This document shows positions 48,809 through 56,882 of a DNA stretch of 64,000 nucleotides, piece by piece. The stretch covers positions 310,001 to 374,000 of the forward strand of contig OOIN01000048.1 of assembly GCA_900323505.1 (NCBI GenBank), written 5' to 3'. Under the pieces are notes generated by a model. It ran no database searches and had not been told where the DNA came from. It was given only the letters and a program-made list of their open reading frames with translations. Every line of letters begins with the position of its first letter. The first letter of the stretch is position 1. This DNA comes from Ustilago trichophora. Lineage: Eukaryota; Basidiomycota; Ustilaginomycetes; Ustilaginales; Ustilaginaceae. The translations under genes were made by a program, and so were the position numbers.

Positions 48809-50005
48809 ATGCCCTCCGATCTGGCATACTGGATCATCTCTGTGCCTTTAGAAGATGGTGATCCGCACCGCATGTTTTCCGAGCTAGGAAGCAAGCTCCT
48901 CTCCGACGGTGGATCCGCATCCAACGATTTCGGCCAACTCCAATTCCCCCCCTTGAAAACCGGAACTTTGGAATCCCTCATCTCTCTCAGTGAAGATCTA
49001 CCCAAATTCGATGGTCAATACACCCAGATCGTAGCCAAGATCATCGACACTCTCCGCGCTTTGCTCAACAATGACGAATCTGCGCTCGCCCAGCACGTGC
49101 TGGTGAACGAGCAATCTCTGGACGATTACATGTTGGGATGGAGTTGGAATACGGGCAAATACCGTGCCGATCGAGGGTTGCGCGAGACGGTCGAATCGCT
49201 AGGAAAGGAATTGACCAGTATCGACAATGTGATGAAGCAAAAGTTGGCAAACTACAACGCTGCCAAGGGCCAACTGCAGCAACTTCAACGCAAGAAACAG
49301 GGCAACCTTTCAGTCCGTTCGCTCGCAGATGTGGTTCACAAGCAGGACTTTGTAGATGCCCAATCCGAGTATCTCGAAACCCTCCTTGTCGCGGTACCCA
49401 AAAACAACGTCAAAGATTGGCAAGCCCGTTACGAACGGCTAACCGCCATGGTGGTCCCACGATCTTCGCACAAGATTTCGGCGGATGAAGAGTATGCGCT
49501 GTTCAACGTCACCGTGTTTAAGAAGGTCAAGGATGAATTCATCCAGAAATGCCGCGAGGCCAAGTTCACCGTCCGAACCGATTTCTGCTGGGATGACGAT
49601 CTGGTGATCCGTCAGAGGCAGGAGTTGGAGGATGCTGGGGATAGCGAAAAGGAGCTTTGGACCGAACTTTTGCGTTTGGCAAGGACCAACTTTAGCGAGG
49701 CCTATCAAGCGTTGGCGCATCTCAAAGTGGTCAGGACGTATGTCGAGAGCGTACTCAGGTACGGATTGCCCGCGGATTACTTTGGCGTTGTGGTGAGACC
49801 CAACGCAAAGAGAACAAAGGCTCTGCTAACCACGTTGATCGGTCAGTACAGGTATCTCGACAGTTACGCTCAGAACGGCGGTAGCAAGAACAGTAACAAG
49901 AACAACGAGGCGAATGCAGGCGATGCTCCAGGAGAATACGCTCAGTTGTTGGAGGAGGAACAGTTCCCTTTCGTCCTAACGGAACAGTATATGGTGGCTG
50001 TCTGA
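48809..50005 (+). CDS. VMA5: Vacuolar H+-ATPase subunit C (V1 sector)
   Basis: A 398-residue single-exon protein; yeast Vma5 has 392. The start PSDLAYWIISVPLEDGDPHR is the family signature. The first head and neck follow, with GTLESLISLSEDLPKFDGQY (about 51-70), the long helical neck with SIDNVMKQKLANYNAAKGQL, then LADVVHKQDFVDAQSEYLET, and the foot with VVPRSSHKISADEEYALFNV. The second neck is followed by LRYGLPADYFGVVVRPN (about 313-329) and a C-terminus with EQFPFVLTEQYMVAV. Subunit C links V1 stators to Vo and is released on glucose loss in yeast, disassembling the pump. It has a modest Ser/Asn-rich insertion (GGSKNSNKNNEANAG) before the C-terminus. There are no visible introns. Confidence 0.96.
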   Translation: MPSDLAYWIISVPLEDGDPHRMFSELGSKLLSDGGSASNDFGQLQFPPLKTGTLESLISLSEDLPKFDGQYTQIVAKIIDTLRALLNNDESALAQHVLVNEQSLDDYMLGWSWNTGKYRADRGLRETVESLGKELTSIDNVMKQKLANYNAAKGQLQQLQRKKQGNLSVRSLADVVHKQDFVDAQSEYLETLLVAVPKNNVKDWQARYERLTAMVVPRSSHKISADEEYALFNVTVFKKVKDEFIQKCREAKFTVRTDFCWDDDLVIRQRQELEDAGDSEKELWTELLRLARTNFSEAYQALAHLKVVRTYVESVLRYGLPADYFGVVVRPNAKRTKALLTTLIGQYRYLDSYAQNGGSKNSNKNNEANAGDAPGEYAQLLEEEQFPFVLTEQYMVAV

Positions 50006-50338
50006 TCTATCATCATGACCTAGCATACCGATCGATCTCAGGAAGGGGGGTTTCGTTCTTTCACACTTGTTTTCCCTTTTTTTATTCTTTCTTTTGTTTG
50101 TTTGCTTTTGCGAATATATACACATCTTTTGCACACATTATCTTTTTGAATGCCGAAACAACCTTTGTCATGCGATGGTCACTCGCACGTTCTGCTCTTA
50201 TCCTCACATCCTAGACACACCCGTATGCACTACACCTTTGTACAAGTGTACAATATGTGAATCATCTGTTGTTATTGGCGTGATACATACGACATCAATT
50301 TTCAGATTGCATTGAGGAGGAGGGGGTTTAGGGTAGGT
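50006..50338. other. Convergent intergenic region
   Basis: About 330 bases between VMA5 and the SET gene, T-rich near 50074-50108; nothing else recognised. Confidence 0.5.
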
Positions 50339-51053
50339 TTATTGCAAGAGGTTGAGCTGTGTCTCCTTTTCCTGGTTGGATAGGGTCGAGTTGGATTCGA
50401 TCTGTTGACGTTTGAGTTTCAAAATGTGTTGGTTGACAAAGTACTTTTGCAGGGTTTGCGGAGGGATCGAGTGTGCGCCGTCTATTTTACCCAGGCAGTG
50501 CGAGGCTGAACCGCAGGCACAATCAAACGGTTGAGACATCGACCATTCGGTGCTTGGATAGACTACCATCATCAAAGCATCGAGACCAAAAATGTCAGTA
50601 TTTTGCTTGTTACCCCATAACTTTGGTGTAAAGGTGAGAGAGTATGGATTGCAACTTACAGAAAGTCAAAACGTCACCCTTCCTAATATCCTTTTCCGCC
50701 TTTGCCTTCCAAGATGATTTATCCTTTGCATCACCGATGACAAAAGCTACGTTAGGATCGCAGCTATGGTTGCAATACAGCAAGTCGCTGTTGAGTTCGA
50801 TGTGGGTTTCAGGTCCGGTCTGAACGGTAGAATAGCTCTTGGTAGAGGCGAAATCTGCATGCGGAGAGAAAGGGGTGATGAGGTCTCCTCGGGAGAAGTT
50901 TTGAAGAGAGATGAGATGCGAGTTGTAGGAACCGTTATTAAAAATGACTTGAACGAGAGAGGGATGAGTGGGTTTGTGGAGTTTCGAGGCGAGGAGACCG
51001 TCACCGGCGGTTAGGTGGCCTTGGTAGGCGGAGGTTGGAGCGGCGGTGGTCAT
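50339..51053 (-). CDS. Small SET-domain protein with post-SET cysteines
   Basis: Two exons, 51053-50660 and 50562-50339, give 205 residues. The SET C-core is visible: ELNSDLLYCNHSCDPNVAFV (about 93-112, with the N-H-S-C-x-P-N motif that binds S-adenosylmethionine). The intron interrupts the F-F-Y motif (DVLTF/FYPSTEWSM), which shows correct splicing. A post-SET C-x-C-x(5)-C cluster lies in FDCACGSASHCLGKIDGA (about 145-162). Such short proteins, made of SET plus post-SET with little N-terminal SET, are common in fungi and resemble bacterial and plant SET proteins. Some methylate non-histone proteins, but the substrate here is unknown. The first 40 residues are Ala/Ser/Thr-rich. Confidence in the fold is high; in methyltransferase activity, moderate. 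Confidence 0.85.
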
Positions 51054-51743
51054 TGTTGCTGCGGATCTGGAAGAGATCGATGAGGAGGGGGCAAAGATGG
51101 ATGAAAGAAGGAAAAGAAAAAAAAAAAAAAGGAAGGAAAGAGGAGAAGAAGAGAAGGAAAAGAAAGCAAAGCAAAGGAAGGGAGGAGTTGGAAGGAGCAA
51201 CAAGCCACGAATGGAAGACCCGGAGAAACCGAGTGGAGCACAACACTGTCTGTGTTGTTGAAAGAGAACGGGGATGCGAGGGGCAAGAACGCGGGCTGTG
51301 CACATGTCACCCACACCCAACAACGAAACACAAAGAAGCGATTCATCCAGTGTATTTGTTCATGTCGATCCACCTTCGGCTACCAACTCCGCCCATCACC
51401 TCGCCAATCCCCCCTCCTCGCTCTCCTCGAGTCCTCCTCACTTGAGTCCTCCTCATGCTGACTCTGACCCCCTTCTGAACCCTCTTTTCTTCACAAGAGA
51501 AGACAACTAAAGTAGGTGATGGGACACCACGATTGAAAACAAAGAATGCAAAACTTCAGTGCACGAGTATGATTGCGTACGGAGCGTGACACAGGTGTCG
51601 TGCGATCTCCCACCATACAAAAGCCAGCGTCCAGGGTGTCACGGAGCGGACTCAGGCCCGGTTTCATCGACGCTTCCGGTCAAGCCGGTGAAGGATCAAA
51701 CAGACGCACAGACGGTCTTCTTCCAATCGTGCGATAAATTACG
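51054..51743. other. Region between the SET gene and the TPT1-like frame
   Basis: About 690 bases. The proximal part is a purine-rich tract (AAAAAGGAAGG types, 51100-51185), the CT-rich leader of the SET gene on the other strand. The distal part should hold the missing 5' half of the TPT1-like gene, but no frame encodes a recognisable KptA N-terminal domain. Confidence 0.55.
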
Positions 51744-52199
51744 TTGAAGAATCTGCATCTGTTGAAAGTTGGATCCTCAGAGGAAGAAGAGCATGAGGAT
51801 GATGCGCTAGCAGGGGAGATCGATGCAAAGCTGAACCTCACCCAGGAGCAAGAACAAGTGGTAGAAGTCATTCATGGAACATACCAAGCCGCCTGGCAGG
51901 AAATCCTCTCTTCTGGCGGTCTGAAACCAATGACACGAACCCACATCCACTTGGCAAAGGGCAAGTTCGGACAAGAAGGGGTCATCTCCGGCATGAGAAA
52001 GTCGGCAAATAGGTTGATATTCGTCGATATCAAAAAGGCGATCAAGGACGGTATCCGATTCGAGTTGTCGAGCAATGGAGTCGTGCTGACGCCAGGAGCG
52101 GAGGGAAGTGGATTGTTGGAGGTAAAGTACTTTACTAGGGTGGAGGATCAGAAGGGTCAGATTGTTTGGGAGCCTTCTGGAGAAAAACCTTCAGAGTAG
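51744..52199 (+). CDS. TPT1: tRNA 2'-phosphotransferase-like (Tpt1/KptA), C-terminal half only
   Basis: The 151-codon frame starts after an in-frame TAA at 51735-51737 and has no ATG before residue about 62, so its real 5' end is unresolved. It encodes the ADP-ribosyltransferase-like half of Tpt1: VVEVIHGTYQAAWQEILSSG, then GLKPMTRTHIHLAKG, GVISGMRKSANRLIFVDI, NGVVLTPGAEGSGLLEVKYF. Tpt1 removes the 2'-phosphate left by tRNA ligation, making ADP-ribose 1''-2'' cyclic phosphate. The N-terminal winged-helix lobe with its catalytic Arg-His, and the R-x-x-Q-G-H loop, are missing upstream. Either an exon or start has escaped me, or the gene is broken. A possible relic of the Q-G-H loop lies in another frame at about 51811. 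It sits 315 bases before SEN54, same strand. Confidence 0.7.
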   Translation: MKNLHLLKVGSSEEEEHEDDALAGEIDAKLNLTQEQEQVVEVIHGTYQAAWQEILSSGGLKPMTRTHIHLAKGKFGQEGVISGMRKSANRLIFVDIKKAIKDGIRFELSSNGVVLTPGAEGSGLLEVKYFTRVEDQKGQIVWEPSGEKPSE

Positions 52200-52513
52200 A
52201 GCTGCAAAATATAGATGCATTGCAAAAAGTTCAAGTTAAGGCAATGTGATTCTTGTCTGAACGAGCTTCGAGATCATGTCGAAGAGTTGGCGCGGTGCGG
52301 TGGTGATTTCAGGGTCCAACCTTGGTTTTTGTTTTTCTTCTTCTTCTTCTTGTGTGTTGAGATGCAACGGTGAATTTTTTTAAGGCGCGGATTTCCTCCA
52401 CCTCTGCCCTTCATTTTTGGCGAACAGGCCAGTCGCCTTCTACTGTTTCTTCATCACCACCACTCCATCATCATCGCTCTCAGCTTCCTCTGAAGGGGTG
52501 AACGGATCCCACC
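52200..52513. other. SEN54 promoter region
   Basis: About 314 bases with a CTT-rich tract at 52338-52351; no other feature. Confidence 0.5.
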
Positions 52514-54727
52514 ATGGCGCCTCCAACAACGCCAAAGCGCCTCTCAGAAGCGGCATCCTCCTCGTCCCCACTGGCGAGGTCCAGCCGCACCCCTCCAACC
52601 CCGGCCACACCATCCCCCTTCACCGTCGAACAAGACATGGACGATCCCACCGCCACACCCACCTCGTACATCCGATCCAACACTCGCACCTCCTCCACCG
52701 CTACCTCCACTGCACCGCCTCCTCAGAACGACGACTCTGATGGCGAAGATGAAGCGCCCGACTACCTTCGACTCCTCTCGACGCTGAATCCCAAATCCAA
52801 ATCTTCCTCTGCCACAAGCGGCGGTATCGTGATCCCCAAGAGAGGCGAGAAGGATTTCGAACCAACCGGATTCGGTGGTCAGTCCAAGCTGTTGGAGCGA
52901 AGCAGAGAGGCCATGTTTCAGGCGGTCTCGGGAGAGAGGAGAGTAGGATCTCGTTCGTTGGTAAGGGCGATCTGGGATGCGAAAACGCGAAGGGCGAGGT
53001 TGTTGGATGTCCAGGGCAAGATCTTTGAAACTGTCGGAGTGATTCGAAGGGAACAGATGATGGACAAAGAGACAGGAAAGATGGTGACAAAGGCTTGGAA
53101 CGAGTTGCTGCCCGAAGAGGCGCTCTTCTTGGCCGAGAGGGGCAGCTTGCAGATTTACGAAAGAGCTGAAGCAGAAACAAACCAAGAGGAAGAGGTTTTG
53201 GCGCCCATGTCTCTCCAACAGGCTTTCGCTGCGCTTATGCTACCTGCCGAAGAAGGAAAAGGGGAGGATGAACCGTTGACCAGGGAAGCCTACCTGATCT
53301 ATGCCTATCTCAAACGGCTTGGCTATGTCGTGCAGAGGGCGAGCATCGTGGATGCCGTGCGAGCGGCTCCTATCTCGGCCTCGGCGCTGGCCAAGACGAA
53401 TCAGTCCAACTCGTTTACACAGGATCAGATGAAAGCGCAAGGCGTGATTGCGGACCCAGAGAGACCGATCAAATTGGTGACGATCTGGGATGCGTTGCTG
53501 TACATCCCGAGAAGGATCGCTCAGCTGGGTGGGGATGCAGCCAGGGCAGTATTCAGATGGATGCAGTGGGTGTGGCGCAAGACGATCGCTCGAGCTATTG
53601 CGATGATCGCTGCGGTGGCGACGAGAGTTTTGCGTTCGGGTAGAAGCGCGAATGCCGGCAGCCTTGGATTGGGGCTTGGATTGAAGGCAAGGGAAGATGG
53701 AAGGCGATTCTTGGGCGAAAAAGGTGCTGTAGAATGGGATAGCTACGACGCTGTGTTTTCTTCGCTCCAGATCGTACCTTCTGGCCACGACTTTTGGCTT
53801 CCCTCGACCTCTTGTTCAACCACAGCCGAAGCTGCTTCGACAATCCAACAACCGCTCGGATCCGAATCTCGACCAGACTCAAACCTAGCCCCTTTCTACT
53901 ACGCCTGGCGACCGGCCACGCTCTATCGCAAGTCTCACCCACCGCCACCCGAGTTCCGCATTGTGATCCTCAACGCGCGCACGACACCTTTACCGTCGAT
54001 TTGGCAGTTCGAATCGATCTTTGCCCAGATCCCTATCCCCGGTTCTGACCAGGAGCTGTTTGGCACCATCGGCGGGCCAGGCGGCGATCATGGAGAATCG
54101 CCCAGCATGTCAGAAGCAGACTTGAAAGAGCGCCTAGAGTACGAGAAGCAACTCAAAGCGTCGAACGAGGCCAAGAATCGGGCTGCGTATGGAAAGTTTA
54201 GCGAAGGAAAGCAAAAGTATCTGCGTGAAAAGGCGGCGTTGCGACAGGCTGCGGCTGCAGAGAGAAGGGCCAATGCAGCGAGTCAAGCGGGATGGTGGAA
54301 GAGGGTGGTAGATAGCGGTGTTGGAAGGGCACTGATCAAGGTGCTGTTGCTCGACTTTAGGTTGCTGAAGATGGTGGCGAAGGTGTTTAGACATTGCCCG
54401 CCCGGTTGTTGGTCAGAGAAAGGGAGGTTCAGCAATCATGGTAGGGGAGGTGGAAAGTTCAAAGGAAGAAACAATGGCAGTGTTGGAGAGAGTACTGGCA
54501 GGGGTGGACGTGGGAATCCTTTCCCACCCTTAAAGGCGGGCAGAAGAACGGTGGTGGTGGCAGTGGTGGACGGCAGCATTACCACACTGTTGCGCTTCGG
54601 AGAGTCCGACTTTGCCCATTGGGCACTGTACAGTACCCAGACTCAGCCGCAGTCGCAACAGCAGCAGCAGCAAAAGGCAGGCGAGGAAAAGGAGGCCGAG
54701 AATCAAGCTTCGACACAGATCCAGTAA
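52514..54727 (+). CDS. SEN54: tRNA-splicing endonuclease subunit Sen54
   Basis: A 737-residue single-exon protein; ATG in CCACCATGGC. After a Ser/Thr/Pro head come APDYLRLLSTL (about 80) and the Sen54 N-domain: IVIPKRGEKDFEPTGFGGQS (about 100-119), SREAMFQAVSGERR, AIWDAKTRRARLLDVQGKIF, then ELLPEEALFLAERGSLQI and AYLIYAYLKRLGYVVQRAS (about 257-275). The C-terminal nuclease-like fold includes LPSIWQFESIFAQIPIP (about 495-511) and GRRTVVVAVVDGSITTLLRF, ending HWALYST. Sen54 is a structural partner of Sen2, Sen34 and Sen15 in cutting pre-tRNA introns. A middle region of about 130 residues with basic and hydrophobic stretches is an insertion relative to yeast (467 residues). The Gln-rich tail is a CAG-type repeat. 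Confidence 0.92.
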   Translation: MAPPTTPKRLSEAASSSSPLARSSRTPPTPATPSPFTVEQDMDDPTATPTSYIRSNTRTSSTATSTAPPPQNDDSDGEDEAPDYLRLLSTLNPKSKSSSATSGGIVIPKRGEKDFEPTGFGGQSKLLERSREAMFQAVSGERRVGSRSLVRAIWDAKTRRARLLDVQGKIFETVGVIRREQMMDKETGKMVTKAWNELLPEEALFLAERGSLQIYERAEAETNQEEEVLAPMSLQQAFAALMLPAEEGKGEDEPLTREAYLIYAYLKRLGYVVQRASIVDAVRAAPISASALAKTNQSNSFTQDQMKAQGVIADPERPIKLVTIWDALLYIPRRIAQLGGDAARAVFRWMQWVWRKTIARAIAMIAAVATRVLRSGRSANAGSLGLGLGLKAREDGRRFLGEKGAVEWDSYDAVFSSLQIVPSGHDFWLPSTSCSTTAEAASTIQQPLGSESRPDSNLAPFYYAWRPATLYRKSHPPPPEFRIVILNARTTPLPSIWQFESIFAQIPIPGSDQELFGTIGGPGGDHGESPSMSEADLKERLEYEKQLKASNEAKNRAAYGKFSEGKQKYLREKAALRQAAAAERRANAASQAGWWKRVVDSGVGRALIKVLLLDFRLLKMVAKVFRHCPPGCWSEKGRFSNHGRGGGKFKGRNNGSVGESTGRGGRGNPFPPLKAGRRTVVVAVVDGSITTLLRFGESDFAHWALYSTQTQPQSQQQQQQKAGEEKEAENQASTQIQ

Positions 54728-54864
54728 TCACACGCCCTATCCATTTTTCAACTCTCAGTGTTGGGTCAAGTGTTGTGATGATGATAATATGGTTGCAATG
54801 GTGATCAATTGACCCTTTACATTGACGCAAGTGAAGTTGAGCAGACAGGGCGGGTGGGAAAGCT

Positions 54865-55926
54865 TCACTTTTTGGAAAAAAGATAGTGACCAACACCCCA
54901 TTCGTTACCGCCGTTGGTAGCAAAGAACTCTGCGCAGGCCAAGTAGAAGATCCTAAACCTGTAAAAAGTCTTTTCGCCCTCGATCTCGCTGCTTCCCTTT
55001 TTGGCGGCATCCTTTCGAAGCAGCTTGACCGAGTTGTGCTTTTTCTGGTTGGCATCCTGGGTTACCAACCAATCCTCGCACGTCTTTGCGTAGTGGTTGC
55101 CGTTGATCCACCAGCTGTCTTCCAGCGTGACGTGCTGCTGGAAGTGTTGGAAGAGGTCGAAACTGGGCATGGTTCCACCGCTGAAAAAGTTTTGAGCCAT
55201 CCAACCGTCGTCCTCTTCAAAGTGGTACGGTGTAGTACGATGGCAGAAGATGTGGATGAAAAGTCGAGATTCACCACCGTCTTTCAACCACGAGGAGACC
55301 TTGCGGAAGAGTTCGGCGTAGTTCTTCATGTGTTCAAACATTTCGATGCTCAAGATGCGATCAAACGAGCCTTGGGGGAAAGCGTAGGTCTTGACATCAC
55401 CCGTGTGAACTTCGAGATTCTTGAATCCTTTCGAGGCGGCAATCGAGTCAATGTAGATCTTTTGGGTGCGCGAGTTGGAGAGCGATCGAATGCGCGAGTT
55501 TGGATATCTCTCTGCCAGATACAACGACAAGGAACCCCAACCACAACCCAAATCGAGCACATCTTGACCATCTTTCAACCCCGCCTTCTCGCAGTACGAG
55601 TTGAGCATGGCTTCCTCGGCTTGATCGAGCGATTCCTTGCCAGTGGTGTAGAGACAGCACGAGTACTTTGCACGTTTGCCGAGACACGAGAGCATGAATC
55701 CGGTGTCGACTTCGTAGTGCTGCTCGTTGGCCTTGTCCTGTTCGATGGCGATCTCGCGCGTCTTGAGCGAACGGATGTATTCCTTTTTGATCTCCCAGTG
55801 CTTGCCGAAATCGTCTTCGGGCTTGGCAAGACTACGAATGCGCTGTGCATTCAGCAGGCGGATCGCCCGACGAAGAACCACGTCGGGGAGGTAACCGCGG
55901 TCGAGTAGCTCATAGACCTGGTTCAT
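54865..55926 (-). CDS. SAM-dependent methyltransferase of the cyclopropane synthase / coclaurine N-methyltransferase family
   Basis: The ATG at 55926 gives 353 residues; an upstream in-frame ATG (56013) adds 29 unconserved ones. The N-terminal helix region (about 1-90) is followed by HYEVDTGFMLSCLGKRAKYS and the Rossmann core: motif I VLDLGCGWGSLSLYLAERYP (about 147-166), SNSRTQKIYIDSIAAS (about 173-188) and motif IV SFDRILSIEMFEHMKNY (about 214-230). Family-specific segments FIHIFCHRTTPYHFEEDDGW and FFSGGTMPSFDLFQHFQQHV follow. This branch holds bacterial cyclopropane fatty acid synthases, plant N-methyltransferases and many uncharacterised fungal proteins. The bicarbonate-binding Glu of true cyclopropane synthases cannot be confirmed by eye, so the substrate is open. 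The whole gene is also stop-free on the opposite strand (54886-55908), a codon-bias shadow. Confidence 0.88.
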   Translation of the reverse strand: MNQVYELLDRGYLPDVVLRRAIRLLNAQRIRSLAKPEDDFGKHWEIKKEYIRSLKTREIAIEQDKANEQHYEVDTGFMLSCLGKRAKYSCCLYTTGKESLDQAEEAMLNSYCEKAGLKDGQDVLDLGCGWGSLSLYLAERYPNSRIRSLSNSRTQKIYIDSIAASKGFKNLEVHTGDVKTYAFPQGSFDRILSIEMFEHMKNYAELFRKVSSWLKDGGESRLFIHIFCHRTTPYHFEEDDGWMAQNFFSGGTMPSFDLFQHFQQHVTLEDSWWINGNHYAKTCEDWLVTQDANQKKHNSVKLLRKDAAKKGSSEIEGEKTFYRFRIFYLACAEFFATNGGNEWGVGHYLFSKK

Positions 55927-56882
55927 TTTGGGATCGGATGGCGTGGGAAAGGAAAAGCGATGATGGTAGCAAGTCGACAGCAGAGACGGATGCACCGATA
56001 GGAGCAGAGACAAGAAGGATCGACAACACTCTGCTTTTGTGGTGAGCTGTTCCCTTTCTCAGGGTCCATCCACACTGTTTCACGTCAGCTTTTGTTCGGC
56101 TTCTGTCAAAAGCGAAATGAGCTTGGAATTGAACTGGCTGCGCACGGTCTTAGCTAACTCTGCTTCTGTTCGGCTCTGTCGAGAGAGATAGAGAGAGAGA
56201 GAAAGAGAGAGTAAAGAGAGACAGACACAAGGCGGGCGTCGGATCATGCGATTCCCTCAGACACTGCATTGACATCCGCGGATCGGAAGCTGCACCTTTT
56301 GCTGCACCTCTTGCATTTCACAGCACGCGTCACTTTTCCGGATTCCGAACCCAAAACCCAAAATCGAATTGAATCTGTACAACTCACAAGCCTTAACAAC
56401 TTGCTGTTTTTTTTTTTTTTTTTGTCTTTCGCCAAGGTGTGTTGTTGTTGTTGTTGTTGTCGTGACTGCTTGACCGAATAGAGCCGCTTGTTGATTGCAG
56501 AACTCAGTCACACATTACTGTATTCGTTCGGCCAATTTCCTGGCTTTTGCAAGATCCTGCAGGGTGAGAGAGCAAGAGGGATCCAAGTGCTTCCGCCAAA
56601 CACGGCTTATGCTGACCATCCGCAAGGTCACACTGCAGATAGGGTTTTCGCTTAGCCGCCTTGGGCTCTATACAGAGGTCGGCCCGACTTGATTTTTTTT
56701 CTTTTCTTTTTGTTGCCTTTGCGGGTTGCTCGTCATCATTCCATCATTCGACCACATCGATACCGTGACGCCCTCCTTCATCTATTCGGATTGTTTCCGA
56801 TGGTGTAAGACTCACGACAAAAGCGTGTGGAGAGACCGCTGCTCACCGCAAGCTCTATCACGCTCTGGGGTCTACTGCAGCC
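55927..56882. other. Divergent promoter region (methyltransferase / FUSC-type gene)
   Basis: About 956 bases. It contains a GA run at 56187-56215, a 17-base T-tract near 56408-56424, a GTT repeat at 56441-56460 and a pyrimidine-rich leader. No RNA or gene is seen. Confidence 0.55.

Noticed and set aside
50318..50340. Telomere-like GGGTTTAGGGTAGG
   Set aside because: Only one imperfect unit, in a 3' flank between two genes.
54886..55908. 340-codon open frame opposite the whole methyltransferase gene
   Set aside because: It mirrors the real gene codon by codon, has no family resemblance and reflects GC bias at third positions.
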